From NCBI GenBank assembly GCA_017473015.1, contig JAFUNP010000033.1, positions 1 to 64,000 on the forward strand: a stretch of DNA of 64,000 nucleotides, given 5' to 3'. Both the position numbers and the translations under genes were made by a program. Positions 17,088 through 24,669 of this stretch are shown piece by piece. This DNA comes from Oscillospiraceae bacterium (GTDB lineage: Bacteria; Bacillota; Clostridia; Oscillospirales; Ruminococcaceae). The notes under the pieces were generated by a model that saw only the letters and a program-made list of their open reading frames with translations, did not search any database and had not been told where the DNA came from. Each line of letters opens with the position of its first letter. The stretch's first letter is position 1.

Positions 17088-18257
17088 CTATGCATTTTCT
17101 TCCAGCCACTGTGTTGCGCACTGGCAATACACGGCCACGCCCACCGGCAGAACATCTTCGTTTACAACCATTCCGGCATTATGCATTGAGCAGAGGTGGC
17201 CTTCTTCCAGGCTGCCTGCACCCAGGTTCAGCATAACTGACGGAACAATATTTGCAACTGCGGTAAAATCCTCCGTACCGCCTGCTGTAGGCACACATAC
17301 AGGGGTGTATCCCAGTGAGTCAATATAGCGGTGTGCATCTGCGGCAGTCTGAGGGTCACAGTACAGCGGTGCCATACCATATACAAACTGCACATCAGCT
17401 TTGCCACGGAAGGTGGCAGCTATGCCTTCACTGATTTCTTTTATTCTCTGTTTCAGGAAGTTGCGTTTTTCCTCTGTCTGAGCGCGAACAGAAACCTCCA
17501 GTGTGGCAGAACCTGCTGTGGTGTTTACAGTATCACCGCCGCTGATTTTGCCCACCAGTACTACGGAATGCTCGTCCAGTGGAATTTCACGGGAGATGAT
17601 TTCGTTGAGAGCTACCACAATGTGAGCGGCTATATTTATGGCATCCACACCCATAAAGCTGGAGGAGCCGTGGGCGGCTTTACCTGTCACATCTATTCTG
17701 ACAGCATCACCGGAATAAAGGGCCGGACCTGATGAATATGTAATTCTGCCCACTGTGGAGCCGGGCTGACCCACAGCAACATGAGTGGCGAAAGCAACAT
17801 CAGGTTTAGGGTTTTCAAGAATACCGTTTTCTATCATATCCAAAGCACCTGCCAGCAGTTCTTCTGCAGGCTGGAACATAAATTTAACCACACCTTTAAG
17901 GCTGGCTTCGTTTTCTTTCAGCAGTTTTGCGGCCCCCAGAAGCATTGCAGCGTGACAGTCGTGACCACAGCTGTGCGTGCCCTCGCCTGTTGACGCGTAA
18001 GGCAGACCTGTAGTTTCTTTCATAGGCAGTGCATCCATATCCGCACGGAGCAGAACACATTTGTCTCCTTTACCCACTGTGGCACAGATACCTGCTTTGC
18101 CCACACGGTAATAGTCGATACCCATAGCTGTCAGCTCTTTTTCCACCAGAGCTACGGTTTTTGGCAGGTCAAAACCTATCTCTGCCCATGTGTGCAGCTG
18201 TCTGCGTATACCTCTCACATATTCATGTATTTCTTTTGCTTTCAGTGTGTAATCCAT
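17088..18257 (-). CDS. M20-family amidohydrolase (hippurate/IAA-amino acid hydrolase type)
   Basis: Zinc-dependent hydrolase of 389 residues that removes an acyl group from an N-acyl amino acid or splits a small peptide. RADMDALPMKE, then GTHSCGHDCHAAMLLGAA, then FMFQPAEEL contain the metal ligands and catalytic Glu of the M20D group. THVAVGQPG and the C-terminal GGTEDFTAVA complete the pattern. The ATG at 18257 was chosen because AGGAGG lies seven bases upstream; an in-frame ATG at 18284 has none. Single-gene unit. The exact substrate (N-acetyl amino acid, hippurate, diaminopimelate derivative) cannot be read. Confidence 0.9.
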   Translation of the reverse strand: MDYTLKAKEIHEYVRGIRRQLHTWAEIGFDLPKTVALVEKELTAMGIDYYRVGKAGICATVGKGDKCVLLRADMDALPMKETTGLPYASTGEGTHSCGHDCHAAMLLGAAKLLKENEASLKGVVKFMFQPAEELLAGALDMIENGILENPKPDVAFATHVAVGQPGSTVGRITYSSGPALYSGDAVRIDVTGKAAHGSSSFMGVDAINIAAHIVVALNEIISREIPLDEHSVVLVGKISGGDTVNTTAGSATLEVSVRAQTEEKRNFLKQRIKEISEGIAATFRGKADVQFVYGMAPLYCDPQTAADAHRYIDSLGYTPVCVPTAGGTEDFTAVANIVPSVMLNLGAGSLEEGHLCSMHNAGMVVNEDVLPVGVAVYCQCATQWLEENA

Positions 18258-18364
18258 AAACGGACCTCCTGTTTCTCTCATCATAACTTATACATATATA
18301 ATAAGACTGTATTATGATTTTTTCAATACCAAATATGATATTTTTTTGACAAATTTTCTGTATT

Positions 18365-18395
18365 AAAAAAGACACGGTTAAACCGTGTCTTTTAC
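18365..18395 (-). terminator. Terminator after the trigger-factor-like lipoprotein
   Basis: A6 followed by GACACGG / CCGTGTC with a short loop and T4; usable in both directions. Confidence 0.85.
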
Positions 18396-18402
18396 TGATT
18401 AT

Positions 18403-19536
18403 TTATTCTTCAACAGGTGTTTCCATTTCAGCTACAGGCATATCTGCAATAACTTTTTCCAGAACTACTTCGTTTACAATCAGGCTTTTCAGGTATGGCA
18501 GACCGTAAGCTGTTTCGTATGCGGAGTAATCTTCTGTGCCGTAGTATGTCATAAAGTATTCTTTCAGGTCATCTTCTGTTACCGACAGACCGTCTTTTTC
18601 ACAGATAGCCTGTACAACAAGCTGCATTTTGATTGTTTCCTGGAAGGATGGTTCCATCTGTGTCAGATAATCTTCCATAGATTCAGCACCCTGCATAACC
18701 ACCAGGTCTTCAGCTGTCATGCCGTACATGGAAGCCATGTTGTTCAGGTAATCTTCCTGTGCCTGTTTTTCGTAATCCATCATAGCCTGTGGATATTCAG
18801 AAACTGTGGATTCGTCAAACAGTTTAGCCCATACGTAGTTCTGCATCTGTGATTTAATCAGGCGTTTTTCAATGTCTGCTTTCATTTCTGCAGCAGATGA
18901 GTACATATCACTCAGGTATTCTGCAACGAATTCATCGTTGAATTCAGGTGTAACTTCTTTGCACAGGTAGTTCAGTGTGATGTTGAACACTGCATCTTTG
19001 CCTGCCAGGTCTTCGTTGTGGTATTCTTCAGGGAATGTAACATTGATGTCAAAGTTTTCACCAGGTTTGTGGCCAACCAGCTGTTCTTCAAAACCTTCGA
19101 TATAGCCGCCGGAGCCGATTGTGGCATATGCACCTGCGCCTTCTGTAGAGCCGCCTTCAAATTCAACACCGTCGATAGTACCTGTGAAATCCAGATGCAC
19201 TGTATCGCCTTCAACCAGTTCACGGATTGTTTCGTCTTTTTCTGTTGTAGTGTAGCTTGCCAGTGTTTCAAAAATTTCTGCGTCTACTTCTTCCTGGTCT
19301 GCCACTGTCAGATAAGATGGCATTTCCCATGCTGTGTAGTCAGGCAGTGTAACATAGTCAGCTGCTGTGATATCTTTAAAGAAGCCATCTTTTGTAAGGT
19401 TTGCGCTGTAATCAAAACCTGTTGTTGTACCGCTGTTTGGTGTGCAGGAAGCCAGCATACCGATAACCATCAGTGCAACCAGAAGAAGAGCTACTAATCT
19501 TGTAAGATTCTTTTTAGCTTTTGCTTTAGCGTTCAT
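18403..19536 (-). CDS. Exported trigger-factor-like FKBP-type peptidyl-prolyl isomerase lipoprotein
   Basis: 377-residue predicted lipoprotein: basic N-terminus, hydrophobic core 12-29, lipobox MLASC with Cys31. An FKBP domain (about 108-195: EGDTVHLDFTGTIDG, IGSGGYIEGFEEQLVG, VTFPEEYHNEDLAGK) is followed by a helical region like the C-terminal chaperone arms of trigger factor (FNDEFVAEYLSD onward). It lacks the ribosome-binding N-domain, which fits a foldase acting outside the membrane rather than on the ribosome. The ATG at 19536 follows TTGGAGGATATAT. Compare the cyclophilin lipoprotein at 4596-5297. Confidence 0.88.
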   Translation of the reverse strand: MNAKAKAKKNLTRLVALLLVALMVIGMLASCTPNSGTTTGFDYSANLTKDGFFKDITAADYVTLPDYTAWEMPSYLTVADQEEVDAEIFETLASYTTTEKDETIRELVEGDTVHLDFTGTIDGVEFEGGSTEGAGAYATIGSGGYIEGFEEQLVGHKPGENFDINVTFPEEYHNEDLAGKDAVFNITLNYLCKEVTPEFNDEFVAEYLSDMYSSAAEMKADIEKRLIKSQMQNYVWAKLFDESTVSEYPQAMMDYEKQAQEDYLNNMASMYGMTAEDLVVMQGAESMEDYLTQMEPSFQETIKMQLVVQAICEKDGLSVTEDDLKEYFMTYYGTEDYSAYETAYGLPYLKSLIVNEVVLEKVIADMPVAEMETPVEE

Positions 19537-19719
19537 ATATATCCTCCAAATTAATTTTTTAAAGTCGCATAGACCATTTTATAATATCTGTGGCAAAGTT
19601 GCAAGTAATTTTCAGCTTTTTCAGAATTTTGTTTCTTTCTTTTCACACAAAAATCACTTTATGGCCGGTAATAGACAAATTTTTACATATGTGCTATTCT
19701 TTTTTCAGGTGGTGACAGT

Positions 19720-20592
19720 ATGCATTTTGAAAAAGTAAAGGGGATTTTGTCCCCCACAGGAAATATGAATATATATCGTGGCTGTACTCACGGCTGTATT
19801 TATTGTGACAGCCGCAGTGTGTGCTATAATATGGACCACGATTTTGAAGATGTGCTGGTAAAGGAAAACGCGCCCCGCCTGCTGGAGAAATCACTGCAGA
19901 GCCGCCGCAGCCGCTGCATGGTGGGTATGGGCAGCATGGCCGACCCATATATGCACTGTGAAAAACAGCTGATGCACACCAGGAAATGTCTGGAAATAAT
20001 CGACAGATACCGGTATGGCTTCACTCTTATAACCAAAAGTGACCTTGTTCTGCGCGACCTGGACCTGATAAAAAGCATAAATGAAAAATCAAAGGCCGTG
20101 GTACAGATGACACTGACCACTTATGACGAAGAACTGTGCAGAATACTTGAACCAAATGTGGCCACCACAAAAGAACGATTCGCTGCATTGATGCAACTGA
20201 AAAAAGCAGGCATACCCACAGTGGTATGGCTGTGCCCTGTGCTGCCGTTTATAAACGACACCGAAGAAAATCTGCACGGCATACTGGAAATGTGTGTAAA
20301 AGCAGAGGTAAAAGGTATAATCTGCTTTGGTATGGGATTGACACTGCGAGAGGGAAACAGGGAGTATTTTTACCAAAAACTGGATGAGAATTTCCCCGGC
20401 ATGAAAGAAAAATATGTGTCAATATTCGGCAACGCCTATCAATGCAACAGTCCGGACAATCCGAAGCTGATGAAGATATTTTACGAAACCTGTAAAAAAC
20501 ACGGCATAATGTATAATCCCGATGAAATATTCAGCTATCTGCACCGGTTTGTAGATAAAAACCAGGAAAATCAGATGACATTATTCGGGTAA
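19720..20592 (+). CDS. SPL-family radical SAM protein
   Basis: 290-residue radical S-adenosylmethionine protein. CTHGCIYC (Cys22, Cys26, Cys29) is the CxxxCxxC cluster that binds the 4Fe-4S centre and SAM. The preceding NIYRGCTHGC and following MGSMADPYMHCE resemble spore photoproduct lyase-like proteins of the Rv2578c/SPL group. The opening FEKVKGILSPTGNMN is also typical of that group. True SplB repairs UV spore photoproduct, but these shorter relatives are mostly uncharacterised, so repair activity is not claimed. The ATG at 19720 follows GGTGGTGACAGT. It is followed directly by a tRNA gene with its own promoter. Confidence 0.82.
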   Translation: MHFEKVKGILSPTGNMNIYRGCTHGCIYCDSRSVCYNMDHDFEDVLVKENAPRLLEKSLQSRRSRCMVGMGSMADPYMHCEKQLMHTRKCLEIIDRYRYGFTLITKSDLVLRDLDLIKSINEKSKAVVQMTLTTYDEELCRILEPNVATTKERFAALMQLKKAGIPTVVWLCPVLPFINDTEENLHGILEMCVKAEVKGIICFGMGLTLREGNREYFYQKLDENFPGMKEKYVSIFGNAYQCNSPDNPKLMKIFYETCKKHGIMYNPDEIFSYLHRFVDKNQENQMTLFG

Positions 20593-20601
20593 AAATAACT
20601 C

Positions 20602-20630
20602 TTTATTTTTTACACAGTATGTGTTATAAT
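20602..20630 (+). promoter_or_regulatory. Promoter of tRNA-Arg
   Basis: TTTATT (20602-20607), 17-base spacer, perfect TATAAT (20625-20630), 22 bases before the mature tRNA. Confidence 0.6.
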
Positions 20631-20652
20631 ATATTTTACAGTTTAATACTGA

Positions 20653-20728
20653 GCGCTCGTAGTTCAGCTGGAAGAACGTCAGACTCCGACTCTGAAGGGC
20701 ACGGGTTCAAATCCCGCCGGGTGCACCA
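20653..20728 (+). tRNA. tRNA-Arg (anticodon CCG)
   Basis: 76-nt cloverleaf. Acceptor stem GCGCTCG / CGGGTGC closes with G-U pairs; D arm GTTC/GAAC; anticodon stem TCAGA/TCTGA around loop CTCCGAC gives anticodon CCG, which reads CGG. The T arm is ACGGG-TTCAAAT-CCCGC. The CCA end is encoded. Confidence 0.95.
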
Positions 20729-20730
20729 GA

Positions 20731-20766
20731 AAACCGATGTATGATATTACATCGGTTTTGTTTTTG
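20731..20766 (+). terminator. Terminator of tRNA-Arg
   Basis: AAACCGATGT / ACATCGGTTT stem with an eight-base loop, then TTGTTTTTG. Confidence 0.88.
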
Positions 20767-20767
20767 T

Positions 20768-20803
20768 ATAAAAAAACAGGCATTTTTCAATGCCTGTTTT
20801 ATT
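20768..20803 (-). terminator. Terminator of the asparaginase operon
   Basis: AAAACAGGCATT (20773-20784) pairs with AATGCCTGTTTT (20789-20800); the minus strand ends in T6. It abuts the tRNA terminator facing the other way. Confidence 0.85.
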
Positions 20804-20810
20804 TCTGTTA

Positions 20811-21677
20811 TCAGATTACGCCGAACATAATGGCGTACAGTGCCCAGTCGATGGATGTGTCCACCACGGAGATAAATTTATTTACGCCGGAATGTGCTTC
20901 GTAGATGGCTTCCACCTTGCCGAAAAGACACTGGCTTTTGATGTAAACCTTTACGCCTTTTTCTTTCAGCACATCAAAGGCTGCTTCCTGATGTTTCGGC
21001 ATACCGCCGCTGCCCAGTACCAGCACCAGAACAGCATCAAAATCAGCATAACGGGCGATTGTTTCCCGGTCCAGGTTTGGTGTGATGTAGATAAGACCCA
21101 CTTTTTTCTGTGGTTCTGCCACCAGCTTTCTTTCACCCTGTGGCAGAGGCAGTTTTTCTGTGATGTAGGTTTTTGTCACGCTTTCAAAGGCTTCAAAACC
21201 TTCTGTATCCATCTTTGTGGCGGATTTTGCAGGGATAAGGCGATGCCAGATAGCCAGGCAAGTGCCCACATAACCCTCCATGGCAGCCTCCACTGCAAGA
21301 TTCAGATTTTCCACTGCATCAGTGCCTTCCTGTGGCAGAGGCAGCTGTGCGCCTGTGATGATGATGGATTTGCCGAAATCAGGCAGGGCGCAGTCCAGAT
21401 AAGCAGCTGTGTAAGCCATGCTGTCTGTGCCGTGGCTGATGATAAACGCATCGTAATCATCACGGTTGCCCCAGATGATTTCAGCAAGCTCTGCGCGGTC
21501 TTCATCTGTCATAATAGATGAGTCAATCAGTTTAAAATCGCAGATGTCGATATCTGCTTCGTCTTTATACTTGCAGTATTCAACGATATCTACACCTGTC
21601 AATGTAGGTGCCAGACCGTTTTCTGTAGGTGTACAGGCAAGTGTGCCGCCTGTGGTGATAAGCAAAATTTTATTCAT
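20811..21677 (-). CDS. L-asparaginase, type I-like
   Basis: Hydrolyses L-asparagine to aspartate and ammonia. Length 288 aa, shorter than the usual 320-340. Both catalytic threonine motifs are present: LITTGGTLA at the N-terminus and ISHGTDSMAYTA near residue 80, with the TGAQLP block following. There is no signal peptide, as expected for the cytoplasmic AnsA type. The ATG at 21677 follows CAGGAGGGTTTACC. It is the last gene of a unit with the DUF2142 protein (15-base gap) and a thioredoxin-like protein. The C-terminal domain is compact, which explains the short length; loss of function is not suggested. Confidence 0.9.
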   Translation of the reverse strand: MNKILLITTGGTLACTPTENGLAPTLTGVDIVEYCKYKDEADIDICDFKLIDSSIMTDEDRAELAEIIWGNRDDYDAFIISHGTDSMAYTAAYLDCALPDFGKSIIITGAQLPLPQEGTDAVENLNLAVEAAMEGYVGTCLAIWHRLIPAKSATKMDTEGFEAFESVTKTYITEKLPLPQGERKLVAEPQKKVGLIYITPNLDRETIARYADFDAVLVLVLGSGGMPKHQEAAFDVLKEKGVKVYIKSQCLFGKVEAIYEAHSGVNKFISVVDTSIDWALYAIMFGVI

Positions 21678-21692
21678 GGTAAACCCTCCTGT

Positions 21693-23858
21693 TTACATTC
21701 CTGTCATTATCATAAATACATTCAGTACCACCAGCACATCCAGCGGCAGAATGCTGTACAAAAGTATTCTGTCTATATTTTTTTCCAGTGTTATAAGCTT
21801 GTTGTTGAAAAACATTACCATCAGCGGCAGTGCCGGCAGAACATAGCGGCCCTGGATGCCGAAGATAGTGGTGTAGTTGATAGGTGTCCAGGTGATGCAG
21901 ATAAGCACTGTCAGCGCCAGGATACCCACAAAAATCACAGCCCCAGTCAGCTTTGGCAACAGCGGATAGGTCAGTTTCCCCTTTTTCACATTCATCACTG
22001 ACAGCAGCAGCACAAGCAGTATGGCTATAAACCATATCCAGCTGGCCTGCAGGTCCACCACTATTATTTCGCCCAGTCGGGTTCCTATGATGCACTGCAG
22101 TATAGTGCCGGTCTGGGTAGTGATAGTGCTGAACAGCAGAGACAGAGTCTGTCTGAGATGGGTGAGAATGTAAGGGATATTGTAGTAATATTTGCTGTCG
22201 CCATTTATCTGTATATCACTGTCCGGGTCGTAGAAAACAGGTGTGTCTGCACTGTCTTCCGGTGTTCGGAACGGATAGTCAAATTCCTGTTCTGCCACAG
22301 CCGGCCCGATCTGCGGCCGTTCTGTCTGTGGCTGCTGAACAGTTACAGTTTCTTCTGTCACCGGCAGTTCCACCACTGTTTCCCTGAACAGTCCGGACAC
22401 TGCGCCGGAGTTTACGCTGAGCCAACAGGCCAGTGCCATTGCAAAAACTGCACATTTGGAAATCCACGCCTTTTTCCTGTCTGCAAACAGTCTGTCCGGT
22501 ATGGTGAACACCAGCAGACCCATCAGCAGATAAAGCCGCTTGGCCGGTGCCAGCAGGCACAGGGTAACTGCAGGGAGAAGCAGGTCTTTGTATGTGATTT
22601 TCTTTTTACCATATGCCACATTGAAAACCGATGCGGTAAACAGCAATGCCATGGCAAGAATATAGGTATCATAAGAGAAGTTGCCGGCAATCTGCAGGCT
22701 CATTGGCAGCAGTGCACACAGGGCAAGAGTGGTTTTGAACACCGGCATCAGTTTCACTGCCCACCACACCAGGGCGGTATACATCAACAGATTGAAAAAC
22801 CTGCCCATCAGCACCAGTGGTATAAAACCAAGATTCAAAATACGGGCCAGTGTGATGCCCAGAGTCTGGGCCAGATAAAGCTGTTTGTGTACGCGGACAA
22901 AGCGGGCGCTTACTGCCACCAGGTCAGTTTTGCCCTCTGTTCCGGTGAAAAGACCGTTGTACATATCCCGGAAACTGAAGGAATCATATTCCACAGGGCC
23001 GTCAAGAGGAATGTATGAATCACACTCCCTCACCAGCACCTGATTGTCAATATAGAGATTTTCGATACCCATGATTTCGTTTGACAGCATATAGCTGGTG
23101 GCGAAATGTACATATTCGTCAGGGCCGCCGTTTACCGGGGTAAACAGGCAGAAAATCATACCCACTGTCAGGCTGATTACAGCAAAAGCATGGTGCAGGG
23201 CAGTTTTCTTTATAAACAGCATTATATAGGCCAGCTCAAAGCCGATTATGGCTATTGCAGCTATAATTGCAAAAAATCCGTAAACGCTTTTACCCACATG
23301 ACGGGTTATATACTGCAAAGCCACAGTGCCAGCCGCCCGGTTGCCGTTTTCTGTGATTTCAAAGCCGGTGTAGGTTTTTTCACTTTTCCATAAAGCAAAA
23401 CCATCTGCTTCTGTCTGTGGTGCCGCATGGACATGAATAATATACCGGCTGTCCTGCCGGCTGTATATCATTCTGTCAAAGATAAAGCCTTTAAAAGTAT
23501 TGTCAAGAATGGTGGTCATATCCCGCTGTGATGATGCCAGCAGGTTTCCGTCAGCGTCCAGCAGGTCCACATATACGGTGCCGTACTGAACCCTGTCGTA
23601 AATATGGAAATTCATGTTCACGCCGTACAGTTTGGTGCCGGCTTTCACATATATGTTCTGTTTTACGCCCGTATCATCACGGATGGTATCTGTAATAACG
23701 GAATAGTCATCGTTTACTATGGTGCGTTCGCTTTTCTGCGCCGCATCCGGCAATGACAACATGCCCACCACACCGAACACACACAGGCTGACCATCAGTA
23801 TGACAGTCATCCACAGAGGGTGCCTGTATTTATTTAAAAAATCTGTCAGTTTTTTCAT
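21693..23858 (-). CDS. DUF2142 family polytopic membrane protein
   Basis: 721-residue membrane protein. One N-terminal helix (14-34) precedes a beta-rich extracytoplasmic domain to about residue 185, then ten or more helices. The signature PDEYVHFATSYMLSNEIMG near residue 247 is the DUF2142 hallmark (Pro-Asp-Glu..His-Phe). The family resembles GT-C glycosyltransferases in layout, with the acidic pair in the first large loop, and is often found among cell-surface polysaccharide genes; its reaction is not established. It lies 18 bases after the thioredoxin-like gene and 15 before the asparaginase, so co-transcription is likely although no common role is evident. Confidence 0.8.
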   Translation of the reverse strand: MKKLTDFLNKYRHPLWMTVILMVSLCVFGVVGMLSLPDAAQKSERTIVNDDYSVITDTIRDDTGVKQNIYVKAGTKLYGVNMNFHIYDRVQYGTVYVDLLDADGNLLASSQRDMTTILDNTFKGFIFDRMIYSRQDSRYIIHVHAAPQTEADGFALWKSEKTYTGFEITENGNRAAGTVALQYITRHVGKSVYGFFAIIAAIAIIGFELAYIMLFIKKTALHHAFAVISLTVGMIFCLFTPVNGGPDEYVHFATSYMLSNEIMGIENLYIDNQVLVRECDSYIPLDGPVEYDSFSFRDMYNGLFTGTEGKTDLVAVSARFVRVHKQLYLAQTLGITLARILNLGFIPLVLMGRFFNLLMYTALVWWAVKLMPVFKTTLALCALLPMSLQIAGNFSYDTYILAMALLFTASVFNVAYGKKKITYKDLLLPAVTLCLLAPAKRLYLLMGLLVFTIPDRLFADRKKAWISKCAVFAMALACWLSVNSGAVSGLFRETVVELPVTEETVTVQQPQTERPQIGPAVAEQEFDYPFRTPEDSADTPVFYDPDSDIQINGDSKYYYNIPYILTHLRQTLSLLFSTITTQTGTILQCIIGTRLGEIIVVDLQASWIWFIAILLVLLLSVMNVKKGKLTYPLLPKLTGAVIFVGILALTVLICITWTPINYTTIFGIQGRYVLPALPLMVMFFNNKLITLEKNIDRILLYSILPLDVLVVLNVFMIMTGM

Positions 23859-23876
23859 TTTATCCTCTGATAAAAA

Positions 23877-24143
23877 TTAATCTTCCAGTGCTTTATCCAG
23901 CACTGCCTGTATCTGTTCCTTTGTTATCCTACGCCCCTCAAGACAGTTTACGCCGTCCACATAAAAACATGGCACATAGAGATAATCCATAAGGTCACAG
24001 TATTCCGCATTTGAATTTTCGTCTATATAATGAATTTCCAGTTTGTTATATTCAGGTTTTTCCTCTTTCAGCTGTGCCAGCATTTCGTCTGCTTGACCGC
24101 AGTGAGGACAGCCTTTGAGATAAAAATATGTGATACTTTTCAT
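23877..24143 (-). CDS. Glutaredoxin/thioredoxin-like protein
   Basis: Small redox protein of 88 residues. It begins MKSITYFYLKGCPHCGQADE, with the active-site pair Cys12-Pro-His-Cys15. The cis-proline of the fold is in YLYVPCFYVDG, which carries an extra cysteine right after it. The ATG at 24143 has GGAG seven bases upstream; a longer frame reaching 24248 has AT-rich, non-conserved sequence and was not used. First gene of the unit with DUF2142 and asparaginase. The partner protein is unknown; a general disulfide or thiol-transfer role is inferred from the fold only. Confidence 0.82.
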   Translation of the reverse strand: MKSITYFYLKGCPHCGQADEMLAQLKEEKPEYNKLEIHYIDENSNAEYCDLMDYLYVPCFYVDGVNCLEGRRITKEQIQAVLDKALED

Positions 24144-24305
24144 AAATACTCCATAAACAGCCGATATATTATCAGTATACCATATATTATATACAAATTT
24201 AAAGTAAAACCGTTTATTTTTCTTATGGGTTTGTGATAAAATAGACATAGAAAGTATTAATCACCGTTAAACTTGAATCGTATTACATAAGCTAAGTATA
24301 TCAAT

Positions 24306-24624
24306 GGCACTTTGGGCGCCAAAGTGCCCAAAACGTGGGGTAAGCGCAGCGCCTGAGCGGTTCGTCTGAAAGACGAAACACGAGTGTGTCCTTGCGAGTG
24401 TAGCGGAGCGACTCCCCCTTGCCTTGCCGCGGTGACGCATAGCGGCATGATGGCTACGCCATCACCGGCGTAAGCTACGCTTAACCCCTAACGCGGAGTA
24501 TGTACCATTTTGCCTTATATTCAGCAGCGCTACTGCACGCAATTCCGCGTGCACCGCGCACGGATGCTATCTTGACTATCGGCATATACATATTTGTTAT
24601 AAGGAGGGCGTTGCACCCCTCCTT
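24306..24624. other. Cluster of consecutive stem-loops in a gene-free, GC-rich stretch
   Basis: The 526 bases between 24143 and recG hold no convincing gene. They hold a run of hairpins: GGCACTTTGG/CCAAAGTGCC (24306-24328), TTCGTCT/AGACGAA (24361-24377), TGATGGC/GCCATCA (24448-24464), GCGTA/TACGC (24468-24480), GCACGC/GCGTGC (24535-24552) and AAGGAGGG/CCCTCCTT (24601-24624). Weaker arms lie between them. Composition is much richer in GC than the flanks. It may be a structured RNA or a composite of palindromic intergenic repeats; I do not recognise an Rfam family. Confidence 0.65.
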
Positions 24625-24669
24625 CCACCACCCAGCAGGGTATAAATTTTTAAGAAAGGATGTGGGATA

